Origin: an uncultured Clostridia bacterium
GTDB lineage: Bacteria; Bacillota; Clostridia; UBA1381
DNA length: 64,000 nucleotides
Assembly: GCA_934501535.1 (NCBI GenBank)
Contig: CAKSUM010000002.1
Coordinates: 186,001 to 250,000 of the forward strand
Direction of reading: 5' to 3'
Both the position numbers and the translations under genes were made by a program. Positions 8,737 to 16,541 of the stretch are shown here, piece after piece; within the stretch, counting starts at the first letter, position 1; the number at the start of each line of letters is the position of its first letter. The notes under the pieces are model-generated. The model did no database searches. It was not told the DNA's origin and saw only the letters and a program-made list of their open reading frames with translations.

Positions 8737-9108
8737 ATGGCAGACATTCAGAAGATTTTAGATGATATCAAAGAATTGAAATTGTTGGAAGTAGCAGAGC
8801 TTGTAAAGCTTATGGAAGAAGAATTCGGTGTATCGGCAGCAGCTCCGGTTATGGTAGCAGGCGCAGTAGCTGAAGGCGGCGCAGCAGCAGCTGAACAGAC
8901 AGAATTTGACGTTGTACTTGCTGAAGCAGGCGCATCAAAGCTGAACGTTATCAAGGTCGTAAGAGAAATTACAGGTCTTGGTCTTAAGGAAGCAAAGGCT
9001 TTGGTTGACGAAGCTCCTAAGACAGTTAAAGAAGGCGTAAGCAAGGAAGATGCTGAAGCTATGAAGGCTAAGCTGGAAGAAGCAGGCGCTAAGATCGAAC
9101 TTAAGTAA
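8737..9108 (+). CDS. rplL: 50S ribosomal protein L7/L12
   Basis: 123-aa stalk protein that recruits translation GTPases. N-terminal dimerisation helix (IQKILDDIKELKLLEVAELV), an Ala-rich hinge (AAAPVMVAGAVAEGGAAAAE) and the C-terminal factor-binding domain with KLNVIKVVREITGLGLKEAK. Preceded by AGGAGG. In most bacteria rpoB follows; here a DUF177 gene starts 2 bp after the stop. Confidence 0.97.
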   Translation: MADIQKILDDIKELKLLEVAELVKLMEEEFGVSAAAPVMVAGAVAEGGAAAAEQTEFDVVLAEAGASKLNVIKVVREITGLGLKEAKALVDEAPKTVKEGVSKEDAEAMKAKLEEAGAKIELK

Positions 9109-9110
9109 TC

Positions 9111-9629
9111 ATGCTTATAGACCTAACCGACATCATTAAAGATTACGGCGGCAAGTTAGAACTTTTTAAAGAGTTTGATATGCCCGAAACACATTTTTTG
9201 GGTGAAGATTTTGTTTTTGCGGATAAGTGCGTACTTGAAGGGTATATATTTAATAATACCAAAATGCTGGAGCTTGAGGCTAAGGTTTCGGGCAAGGCGA
9301 CGGTGCATTGTGCACGATGCGGAAAACCGATTTCCATTGATGTGGATTTTCCGATTTCCGAGGTTCTTGTACGCGAGGATACTTCTTATTCCGAGGAGGA
9401 AGAGGCAGTAACCTATTCCGGCAATGAAATCGAGCTTGATGAAGTGATAGCGAACAGCTTTTTAATGAGTGTGTCAGGAAAATATCTATGCAGCGAAGAT
9501 TGCCGGGGACTTTGTCCGAAATGCGGAAAAAATCTCAATGACGGTGACTGCGGCTGCGATAGGGATATTATTGATCCTCGGTGGGAAAAATTAGCCGAAA
9601 TTATGAAAAATATGTCTGATACTGAATAG
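9111..9629 (+). CDS. YceD/DUF177 family protein
   Basis: 172 aa. DUF177 proteins are commonly encoded next to rpmF and are linked to 23S rRNA or L32 accumulation, though the exact mechanism is open. Here CARCGKPI sits in the middle and a Cys-rich segment (CSEDCRGLCPKCGKNLNDGD) near the C-terminus, with CGC after it; both are typical and probably bind metal. The start lies 2 bp after rplL, so it is likely coupled to rplL, and it ends 14 bp before rpmF. Confidence 0.88.
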   Translation: MLIDLTDIIKDYGGKLELFKEFDMPETHFLGEDFVFADKCVLEGYIFNNTKMLELEAKVSGKATVHCARCGKPISIDVDFPISEVLVREDTSYSEEEEAVTYSGNEIELDEVIANSFLMSVSGKYLCSEDCRGLCPKCGKNLNDGDCGCDRDIIDPRWEKLAEIMKNMSDTE

Positions 9630-9643
9630 GAGGTGCGATTAAG

Positions 9644-9823
9644 ATGGCAGTACCTAAGGGTAAAGTATCTAAATCAAGAAGAGATAAAAGAAGAGCTAAT
9701 TGGAAGCTTGAAATTCCCGGCATGGTGGAGTGTCCTCATTGCCATGAATATAAACTTCCTCATAAGGTTTGTAAGGCTTGCGGCTATTACAACGGCAAAG
9801 AGGTTGTTAAGGTTTCTGAATAA
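9644..9823 (+). CDS. rpmF: 50S ribosomal protein L32
   Basis: 59 aa, standard length. N-terminal MAVPKGKVSKSRRDKRRA and two CxxC pairs (C30/C33, C43/C46) give the zinc-binding form. ATG 9644 follows AGGAGGTGCGATTAAG. Last gene before a terminator and the accessory region. Confidence 0.96.
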   Translation: MAVPKGKVSKSRRDKRRANWKLEIPGMVECPHCHEYKLPHKVCKACGYYNGKEVVKVSE

Positions 9824-10304
9824 GTTACAATCAAAAGCGGCGTTTGGCAGTCATTGATAAAACAGTATTCAACAGACCGGCAAACAGAGCTGAAAAACAC
9901 GCATATCACTTTTTAGGGTGGTATGCGTGCTTTTATTTTCTATGAATATCTGTGAGCATTTAAGTGTAAAAAAGCCTTGTTTTACGCGGTTTTTAAGGAC
10001 TGAAATCGGTGGGGTAATATAATATCATTACTATGCTCAAAAATGGGGGTTTATTTTTTACGCGCATACGAATATTTACACTTGATGTTTTGCGCCAAAC
10101 TCGTTTTGATACAAAACATTAAGTCTGCAAAATGGGTATGTGGAAAATGCCTTTTCCACATAATGACAAGAGTAACCGATTTTATACGATTACTCTTGTG
10201 ATTTTATCTGTCCATATTAAATTTTAATACGGCTTTCATCAGAGTTGCTTTGATTTCTTCTGAAAAAATATAATTATCTTTTGCTAATTATCATTTGTAT
10301 TATT
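9824..10304. other. 480-bp gene-free gap rich in hairpins
   Basis: After the rpmF terminator (9898-9940) I see no protein gene. The gap holds a 9-bp long-range complement AAGTGTAAA (9962-9970) with TTTACACTT (10075-10083), and three consecutive hairpins: ATGTTTTG/CAAAACAT (10085-10119), ATGTGGAAAA/TTTTCCACAT (10138-10161) and ACAAGAGTAA/TTACTCTTGT (10166-10199). The last is followed by GATTTTATCTG. This could be an RNA gene, terminators, or decayed sequence. Confidence 0.5.
9898..9940 (+). terminator. Terminator after rpmF
   Basis: CACGCATATCAC (9898-9909) pairs with GTGGTATGCGTG (9918-9929, one G-U pair), followed by CTTTTATTTTC. It closes the rplJ-rplL-DUF177-rpmF unit. Confidence 0.8.
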
Positions 10305-10916
10305 TTATAAGTCCTGTGGCATTTTTTTATTTTTAAAATAATACTCCCTGTCGCGCTCATTGACTTTCCGCAATATACTGCACGGATTACCTACGGCCAC
10401 AACACCGGACGGCAGATTTTTTGTCACTACGCTTCCGGCACCGACTACAACATTATCGCCAATCGTGATTCCGGGAAGTATGATTGCGCCTGCGCCAATC
10501 CAACAGTTCTTTCCGATGTGAACAGGTGCATTATACTGATATGCTTTCTCGCGCAGCTCCGGCAGAATCGGATGCCCTGCGGTTGCAATGGTAACATTCG
10601 GACCGAACATTGTATAGTCGCCCACATAAATATGCGTATCATCTACACAGGTCAGGTTAAAGTTTGCATAAATGTTATTTCCGAAATGTACATGAGCACC
10701 GCCGAAATTGGAGTGAAGAGGCGGCTCAATATAACAGTTTTCGCCAACTTCCGCAAACATTTCTTTCATCAAAGCCTGCCGCTTTTCCATTTCTGTCGGA
10801 CGGGTCTGGTTGAAGTCATAAAGACGGTCAAGGCATTTTATCTGCCACTGCATAATCTCGTCGTCACCGGGAAGGTATAATTCTCCTGTGTGCATTTTTT
10901 CTTTCATTGTACTCAT
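10305..10916 (-). CDS. Sugar O-acetyltransferase, LacA/Maa family
   Basis: 203-aa hexapeptide-repeat (left-handed beta-helix) acetyltransferase that uses acetyl-CoA on a sugar or galactoside hydroxyl. N-terminal Mac domain (GELYLPGDDEIMQWQIKCLD), then the family core NFGGAHVHFGNNIYANFN, TIATAGHP with the catalytic-type His, and the repeats IGKNCWIGAGAIILPGITIG. ATG 10916 follows AGGAGAATATATA. Alone on the minus strand. The true substrate is unknown; such proteins are often labelled maltose or galactoside acetyltransferases without proof. Confidence 0.9.
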   Translation of the reverse strand: MSTMKEKMHTGELYLPGDDEIMQWQIKCLDRLYDFNQTRPTEMEKRQALMKEMFAEVGENCYIEPPLHSNFGGAHVHFGNNIYANFNLTCVDDTHIYVGDYTMFGPNVTIATAGHPILPELREKAYQYNAPVHIGKNCWIGAGAIILPGITIGDNVVVGAGSVVTKNLPSGVVAVGNPCSILRKVNERDREYYFKNKKMPQDL

Positions 10917-11033
10917 TATATATTCTCCTTTAATAGTTAGGTCAAAATGGCAGTCACTCTATATTGTAAAATTATAGCACATATTATTCTGAAAAGCACT
11001 ATATTTGAATATTTTCGCAAATTTTCGCTGTAC

Positions 11034-11795
11034 TCAGTCGGGCAGATAGTGTGACGGAGAAAATCCAGTGTGCTGCTTTACAAAACTGCTGAAATAATAT
11101 ACGTTTTCAAAGCCACACTTAACGGATACCTCGCTGACGGTATAATATCCCGAACTCAGCAGCTCCGTTGCATGCGACAGCTTTAAATCATTAATATATT
11201 TAAGCGGCGTGACGGAAAATCTTTTATAAAACAGCCTTCGGAAATATGTATCGCTCATACCGCACATTTTTGACAGATTATCAATCGTAATATTCTCGGA
11301 AAAATAGTTGTCATGAATATACTCAACAGCCTCATCTATCTTATTTATTAGCTGCTGCGGTTTTGTTTCGGCATAATCTGCCTCAATCTTCATCAATATT
11401 TTATATAGAATTGACTTACAGCAATATTCATAGCCGATTTGCTTTTTCAGCCATGCGTCATACATATCACGGAATTTTCGCTCGAAATAATCCGGGTCGG
11501 ACGGCGTGATTTTTTTTATGGACGGCGGAAGAGTATCCCCTGATGTGAAGTGAACAACAAAAAGGTCTTCATACCCTTGTGTGAACTGGTGAAATTCATA
11601 AAATGCGGGGACAAAAACAATATCGCCGGATTTTGCCGTTGTTGAGCCGTTTTGATGTGTAAATTCGGAATTTCCCGTGCAGCGAAAGGATAATGCCGAA
11701 TATGGTCTTACTCCCGAACGGTCATCGCGATTTCCCCAGCTCAGATGCAAAACCGAAGATATATCAGCCGTAATATTCGCGGAATTAAAAAACAT
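11034..11795 (-). CDS. AraC-family regulator with cupin-type sensor domain (1)
   Basis: 253 aa. N-terminal half looks like a cupin sugar-sensing domain (GSTTAKSGDIVFVPAFYEFHQF). The C-terminal ~100 residues hold two HTH motifs (ITIDNLSKMCGMSDTYFRRL; YTVSEVSVKCGFENVYYFSS) ending in the HTGFSPSHY signature. ATG 11795 follows GAGGTGATAAT. It is divergent from the operon at 11948, with a 10-bp inverted repeat in the shared promoter region, so it probably controls that operon. Confidence 0.93.
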   Translation of the reverse strand: MFFNSANITADISSVLHLSWGNRDDRSGVRPYSALSFRCTGNSEFTHQNGSTTAKSGDIVFVPAFYEFHQFTQGYEDLFVVHFTSGDTLPPSIKKITPSDPDYFERKFRDMYDAWLKKQIGYEYCCKSILYKILMKIEADYAETKPQQLINKIDEAVEYIHDNYFSENITIDNLSKMCGMSDTYFRRLFYKRFSVTPLKYINDLKLSHATELLSSGYYTVSEVSVKCGFENVYYFSSFVKQHTGFSPSHYLPD

Positions 11796-11816
11796 ATTAT
11801 CACCTCAGAACGAGTT

Positions 11817-11910
11817 TATCACACAAGCGGAGAAAAATCAAGTATATTTGTTCGGAAATTTATAAAAAACATTATGAAAATCAAATTGCCGCAGATGTTT
11901 TTGTGTGATA
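11817..11910. repeat. Split 10-bp inverted repeat, candidate AraC operator pair
   Basis: TATCACACAA (11817-11826) and its exact complement TTGTGTGATA (11901-11910) lie 84 bp apart, about eight helical turns, in the divergent region. The right copy sits between TTGCCG (11886-11891) and TATGAT (11909-11914), a 17-bp-spaced promoter candidate for the gene at 11948. The left copy lies just upstream of the AraC start. The layout fits looping regulation. Confidence 0.55.
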
Positions 11911-11947
11911 TGATTATACCGAAAATAAAATTATCGGAGGCGAAGAT

Positions 11948-12982
11948 ATGGCAATAAAACATACGTCGGTCAGCTACTACGGTTTTAATTACGTAGAGCA
12001 CGCCGAAAAAGATTTTGCGGAGATGCTGGAGCATGGCTGCGACACCGTCATTCTTGCAATAACGGAGTTTGACATGGATTTCTGGTTCCCGAACATCAAC
12101 AATATTATAAAGCTTGCACACAGCATGGGACTGCGTGTAATTGCGGATACATGGGGTATCGGCAAGTATTTCGGCGGTGAACAGGTCAGCCTGTTTCTGC
12201 AAAATAATATTCATCACCGACAGGTTTCGGCATATACCGGTGAGGTGCTGAACGCCGCATGCTTTAACACAAACTCTTTCCGCGACTATTTCACGGGCTT
12301 ATGCATGAAATTGGCACGCGAAACGGAAATTGACGGATTTTTCTGGGACGAACCGCACTATGCTTACCCCAAAGCATATGCTTCAATTACGGGCGGAGCA
12401 GGCGATGACTGGGCTTGCCGCTGCCCCGAATGTATGAAAAAATTCGAGGAATATTACGGTTACGAAATGCCTAAATTCATGAATGATGATGTTAAACAGT
12501 TTCGCTGGCGTGAAGCTCTAAAAACGCTTGCAGACTGCTCGAAGGCGCTTAAGGAATACAATCCCAATCTTGAAATTACCTGCTGCGTTCATGCTACGCT
12601 CAACACATACTATGTGACCGAGCTAAGAGGCTACGATAATTGGGAGATGGTGGCGGCATGCCCGTATTTTGATGTATTTTCGACAACGATTATCAAATGG
12701 ACACTGCCGGAAAGCTTTTTCCGCGACATTACCGAACGCACGGTGGCAATGGCAAAAAAATACGGAAAACAGTCGGAACGCTGGATAATGGGATACAATG
12801 AACGCCCCGAGGATTTTTCGCAAATCGACAAGGTAGTCGATTTATATGACGGTCTGGGCGTTGACAGACTTGCGGTATGGACTTATCGCGGCGGCTTGGG
12901 AACGAGCGTTGCGGCAAAAGACCCGATAGAGCTTTGGGACAATATCGGCAGAAACTTTAAACGCGTGCTTAAAAAGCAGTAA
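11948..12982 (+). CDS. Glycoside hydrolase-like TIM-barrel protein, unknown specificity
   Basis: 344 aa, cytoplasmic (no signal peptide). The sequence suggests a (beta/alpha)8 barrel of the glycoside hydrolase A type: beta-strand ends such as GCDTVILAITEFDMDFW, LRVIADTWGIG, IDGFFWDEPHYAYP (a possible acid/base pair) and LAVWTYRGG. A CRCPECMKKF motif after the DEPH segment resembles the cysteine site seen beside the active site of GH42-like enzymes. I cannot assign a family. First gene of an operon with a SIS protein, an unknown protein and a Gfo/Idh/MocA oxidoreductase; AraC (1) lies divergently upstream. Confidence 0.75.
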   Translation: MAIKHTSVSYYGFNYVEHAEKDFAEMLEHGCDTVILAITEFDMDFWFPNINNIIKLAHSMGLRVIADTWGIGKYFGGEQVSLFLQNNIHHRQVSAYTGEVLNAACFNTNSFRDYFTGLCMKLARETEIDGFFWDEPHYAYPKAYASITGGAGDDWACRCPECMKKFEEYYGYEMPKFMNDDVKQFRWREALKTLADCSKALKEYNPNLEITCCVHATLNTYYVTELRGYDNWEMVAACPYFDVFSTTIIKWTLPESFFRDITERTVAMAKKYGKQSERWIMGYNERPEDFSQIDKVVDLYDGLGVDRLAVWTYRGGLGTSVAAKDPIELWDNIGRNFKRVLKKQ

Positions 12983-13029
12983 ATATTTTTTGGAGGGAGC
13001 CTTATATTTAAGAAAGGAATGTTAAAATT

Positions 13030-13779
13030 ATGAACGATTTCGGTTATTTTGAAAAATTAACGGAGAATTTCAGACAGGTAAATGAAACTCAGGAGGAAAA
13101 CATAAAAAAAGCAGCCGCGCTTATGGCGGACGCAATTGCGGACGATCGCTTAATCAGCGTATACGGCGGAGGCGGTCACACAACGCTGTGCATGGGAGAA
13201 ATGTTTTTCCGCGCCGGCGGATTGTCATGCATAAATCCGATTATGGAAACCGGTCTTTCGGTTTTCAATCAGGCGCTGAAATATCTTGAGCTTGAAAGAA
13301 CGGTGAATTACGGAAGCGCTATAATGAAATATTATGATTTAAAGAAAGATGATGTACTTATAATTTTTCATAATATCGGCATTAACCCGGCAACGATTGA
13401 CGCGGCGATGGAGGCGAAGAAAAACGGCGTGAAGATAATTGCCGTTTCGAGCAGCGAATGGCAGGAAAAAATGCCGGAAGATCATTTTATACGTCACCCG
13501 AACAAAAAGAATTTGTTCGACTATGCCGATGTCTGCATTGAGGATTTCAACCCTGTCGGCGACGCGGTTGTAAATGTACCGGGACTGGATACGCCGATTG
13601 CGCCGGTTTCAAATATAATAGATTTTTATATCGCGCATTTACTTGAAATTGAAACGGTTAAACAATGTATCGACCGCGGCATAACACCGCCGGTATGGTC
13701 AAGCGCGAACACGCCCGGCGGCGACGAAAAAAATGCCGCATATCTCGAAAAATACAAGCCGAGAATAAAAATGCTGTAA
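13030..13779 (+). CDS. SIS-domain protein, UPF0309-like sugar isomerase family
   Basis: 249 aa. A SIS (phosphosugar-binding) domain protein: DRLISVYGGGGHTTLCMGEMF forms the first strand and loop, and DDVLIIFHNIGINPATIDAA the second, where the usual Ser-rich phosphate loop is replaced by GIN. It resembles the UPF0309/'sugar isomerase domain' group, whose substrates are mostly unproven. Preceded by AAGGAATGTTAAAATT. Sits 47 bp after the GH-like gene and 16 bp before the next gene, so a shared pathway for a phosphorylated sugar is likely. Confidence 0.8.
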   Translation: MNDFGYFEKLTENFRQVNETQEENIKKAAALMADAIADDRLISVYGGGGHTTLCMGEMFFRAGGLSCINPIMETGLSVFNQALKYLELERTVNYGSAIMKYYDLKKDDVLIIFHNIGINPATIDAAMEAKKNGVKIIAVSSSEWQEKMPEDHFIRHPNKKNLFDYADVCIEDFNPVGDAVVNVPGLDTPIAPVSNIIDFYIAHLLEIETVKQCIDRGITPPVWSSANTPGGDEKNAAYLEKYKPRIKML

Positions 13780-13795
13780 GTCGGAGGGATAAATG

Positions 13796-14485
13796 ATGAA
13801 AAGTGTAAAAGAAGGAATTGATTTTCTGCTTGATAAGTACAATGTGAACAAGTGCGTTGAGCAGGCAGACGGCGAAACAGCCGTAATTGACGGAAAGAAA
13901 TGCGCGCTTTTGCCCTGGCGGTGTGAAAGGCGGTTTATCGAACTGAAATCTCTCGCTGCCGATTCGCTGAAAGGGATAAGCGCAATCAGGGTCGGCAGAA
14001 TTGATAAAAAGGACGCCGACATAATGAAAATGTTCCGCCGCGAGGCAGATATATGCGAATTTATTTCGGGCAGTGCCGTTAAGGAAATATTTGCGGTTGC
14101 AAACGGCAGCAAAGCCATGAATGTAATTATGAAACTGGATAACGGAATAATCTGCACACTTGAGCTTGCCGCCGTATTGAATGACGGTGAGCACACGGTT
14201 GACAAGCATGAAATCATCGCACAAAAGGGCGTTGCATGCGACAGAGCGGTGGACACGCAGGTGCCGCAAAGCTCGATTTACGTTTTTACCGGAGATGACA
14301 AAGAAGAATATCTTGATGTTGATGCCGAGCTTTACGGACTGTCGGCTGATGAGGCTGCCGCGGCAAGACAGTGCTTTGAAATGGCGCGTGACGGATATTG
14401 CCTGTGCGGTCAGGCTGCTCATCTGGACGAGATTGTGTCGGCTTGCAGACGTTCTGCCGATACGGAAGAAAATGTTATACTGTAA
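13796..14485 (+). CDS. Unknown protein resembling a stand-alone Gfo/Idh/MocA C-terminal domain
   Basis: About 229 aa; not firmly recognised. No signal peptide, no membrane segment and no Rossmann GxGxxG at the N-terminus. The middle (VIMKLDNGIICTLELAAVLN) and the following VDKHEIIAQKGVACDRAVDT and VPQSSIYVF read like the beta-sheet domain of Gfo/Idh/MocA oxidoreductases, but the NAD-binding half is absent. Two ATGs are possible (13793, 13796); 13796 has the better distance from GGAGGG (13783-13788). The next gene encodes a complete Gfo/Idh/MocA enzyme, so this could be its partner subunit. Confidence 0.6.
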   Translation: MKSVKEGIDFLLDKYNVNKCVEQADGETAVIDGKKCALLPWRCERRFIELKSLAADSLKGISAIRVGRIDKKDADIMKMFRREADICEFISGSAVKEIFAVANGSKAMNVIMKLDNGIICTLELAAVLNDGEHTVDKHEIIAQKGVACDRAVDTQVPQSSIYVFTGDDKEEYLDVDAELYGLSADEAAAARQCFEMARDGYCLCGQAAHLDEIVSACRRSADTEENVIL

Positions 14486-14498
14486 CGGAGGTAATACA

Positions 14499-15575
14499 AT
14501 GAAACCAATCAAAATTGCGATGATGTCAATGACGCACGGACACACAAGAAAATATTATCAGACGCTTAAGGATAATCCCAAGCTTGACTGGGTTGCGGTG
14601 TGCACGGCAAATGATGAGGTTAAGGAAGTATTTTTAAACAGCGTTCAGGGGATAGACTGCTATGACAGCGAAGAGGAAATGCTTGAGGCGCACCCGGAAA
14701 TAGAGGCAGTGGTTCTGGCGAGCGAAAACTCGGAGCATTTAAGGCAGATGAAATTATGTGCGGAACGCGGCATACATATTCTGTCAATGAAGATTCCGAG
14801 CTTCGACATGGCGGAATATGACGAGATGATAAAGGTTTGCGAGGACGCCGGCATCGTTTGTCAGGTGGAGCTGGAGCTGCACTACAACCCTGTCGTAAAA
14901 CGCCTGAAAGAAGTAAATGCAAGCGGCAGACTGGGCAAGCGGCTTTCGTTCAACGCCACGAATATCACACTTTCGCCGGTGTGGGCATTCCCGTGGCAGG
15001 GTGTGCCGGAACTGAGCTACGGCAAGCGTGTTCCGCTTAAAGCGGGCGACACACGTTTTCGCGGCGGTGCACTTTGCGACCACCCGCATATTTTCGATTT
15101 GATACGGGAAATGACCGACAGCGAATTTGACATGATTTTCGCTCAGGCTGCGCCCAATATAAGACCCGACATCGAGGAGGAAGATATGCTGTCGGTTGTC
15201 GGCAGAATGAAAGACGGAACTATTTTCTCGCTTGACCCGTCATGGTCAAGAATGGAAAACCGTTTAAAGGTTCCCGGGCCGGGTTGGGAAAAGTTTCCGA
15301 AACGCATGGAGGTAAACGTGACAATTAACGGCGAAAACGGCAGCGTTTTGTGCGACTGCTTTGGCCCGAACACTTACCACAACGCGACTCCGGACGACGG
15401 ATATGTTGTAAGATACACATACTTTGACGAATGGGTGGGACTTATCGACGAATTTGTTGACTGCATCAGAAACGGAAAGACTCCGACAATAAATTTGAGG
15501 CGGCACAGGAACACCATTAAGGCAATGAATGCCGTATACGAAAGCATTTCGACCGGTAAGCCGGTAAAACTTTAA
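14499..15575 (+). CDS. Gfo/Idh/MocA family oxidoreductase (1)
   Basis: 358 aa, NAD(P)-dependent sugar or cyclitol dehydrogenase family. N-terminal Rossmann part starts KIAMMSMTHGHTRKYYQTL (GHxH-like loop instead of GxGxxG), with LASENSEHLRQMKLCAERG and the substrate-side MKIPSFD at the place of the usual EKP motif. The C-terminal beta domain has LCDHPHIFDLIREM. ATG 14499 follows CGGAGGTAATACA; the frame is open further upstream but that is only overlap with the previous gene. Last gene of the AraC (1)-linked operon. Confidence 0.88.
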   Translation: MKPIKIAMMSMTHGHTRKYYQTLKDNPKLDWVAVCTANDEVKEVFLNSVQGIDCYDSEEEMLEAHPEIEAVVLASENSEHLRQMKLCAERGIHILSMKIPSFDMAEYDEMIKVCEDAGIVCQVELELHYNPVVKRLKEVNASGRLGKRLSFNATNITLSPVWAFPWQGVPELSYGKRVPLKAGDTRFRGGALCDHPHIFDLIREMTDSEFDMIFAQAAPNIRPDIEEEDMLSVVGRMKDGTIFSLDPSWSRMENRLKVPGPGWEKFPKRMEVNVTINGENGSVLCDCFGPNTYHNATPDDGYVVRYTYFDEWVGLIDEFVDCIRNGKTPTINLRRHRNTIKAMNAVYESISTGKPVKL

Positions 15576-15582
15576 TAAATTA

Positions 15583-15622
15583 GAGCCGATATTGCACAGA
15601 ATTTTGCAATACCGGCTCTTTT
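15583..15622 (+). terminator. Terminator after the AraC (1) operon
   Basis: AGAGCCG...CGGCTCT stem with inner TATTGCA/TGCAATA pairing, followed by TTTTGC. It lies between convergent genes. Confidence 0.75.
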
Positions 15623-15629
15623 GCTGTAA

Positions 15630-16475
15630 TTAATTTGGTATTTTAAGTGCAGACAAATTAAATTCGCTTGCCTTTTTCATCATTTCATGCTCGGCAATCA
15701 TGTGGTCGATGCCGTCAAAAAAGCTTTGCGGCAGCGTAACATAAGACGTGGACTGAAAAATTTTCGGGCTGCGTCCTTTTATATTGTTCAAAAGCTCCAG
15801 CATGCCCTCGTTGAGCGGCTTGAACTTGGCGAGAATACCGTTCAGAATTGCCGGCGTCATTGTGTTTCTTTGCGATGTGAGGGAATAATCCAGCGCATTA
15901 AAGCTGTTTGTATAATCGGTAAGCGTTTTTTTGACTTCGGGTGAGGTAACGTGTATAAACTGTTTGTTGTGCAGCAGCGTGCCGGCATGCAGTGCGGCGA
16001 TTATAGCAAAAAAATACAGATTATTATACAGCAGATATGTTTTGGACAGCTTCGGCTCGGCGTTGAACTTTGTCGTTATCAGGACGTTATAGCTGTTTTG
16101 CGTGTCGAGAAAAAGCAGCTTAAAATACCGCTGCTCATATAAGTAATGAAATGTGGTTTGCAGCAGCGAGGGGTAGCCGTTAAAGCTTTCAAATTTTATC
16201 CGTTCAAGCAGATTGATAAGTGCATCGTTGGACGAAAGAAAATTACGCGTAAGCTGAGGATTTCCCGTGCCTGCAAGCGCCTGTGAATAGATATTCTGCA
16301 TATCCGCGTTAACCTTGCGCAGCGCGTTTTCGAATGATGAATTCAGTTCGGCGCCCGTCCCGGTATAGGAGTCGAGCAGCGTATTTATATGCTGATATGA
16401 ATTTTGGGAGCAGAAAACAAGCATTTGCTGCACTACCTGCGGCGTAAAAAGAAAATTGGGATTGACAATATTCAT
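15630..16475 (-). CDS. Hypothetical, mostly helical protein
   Basis: 281 aa; not recognised with confidence. No signal peptide or clear membrane span. Helix-rich, with many Asn, Phe and Tyr. Two segments look like halves of a repeat, LLQTTFHYLYEQRYFKLLF (about 100-120) and FFDGIDHMIAEHEMMKKASEF (near the C-terminus); their His/Glu spacing could be metal-binding. This loosely recalls the two-domain DUF2935 proteins of Clostridia but I cannot confirm it. ATG 16475 follows AAGGAAGTAGTTTTT. Monocistronic, convergent with the sugar operon. Confidence 0.6.
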   Translation of the reverse strand: MNIVNPNFLFTPQVVQQMLVFCSQNSYQHINTLLDSYTGTGAELNSSFENALRKVNADMQNIYSQALAGTGNPQLTRNFLSSNDALINLLERIKFESFNGYPSLLQTTFHYLYEQRYFKLLFLDTQNSYNVLITTKFNAEPKLSKTYLLYNNLYFFAIIAALHAGTLLHNKQFIHVTSPEVKKTLTDYTNSFNALDYSLTSQRNTMTPAILNGILAKFKPLNEGMLELLNNIKGRSPKIFQSTSYVTLPQSFFDGIDHMIAEHEMMKKASEFNLSALKIPN

Positions 16476-16541
16476 AAAAAACTACTTCCTTATTGATAAT
16501 ATATAGAATTATATTATCGAAGGCGCAATAAAATGCAGAAT

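Noticed and set aside
10085..10199. Three consecutive hairpins as a CRISPR or mobile-element end
   Set aside because: The stems differ from one another in sequence and there is no repeat unit, spacer pattern, target duplication or transposase.
14181..15575. Long frame joined to Gfo/Idh/MocA (1) giving 464 aa
   Set aside because: The first 106 codons overlap the upstream gene in another frame; ATG 14499 has a proper ribosome binding site and gives the family's N-terminus.
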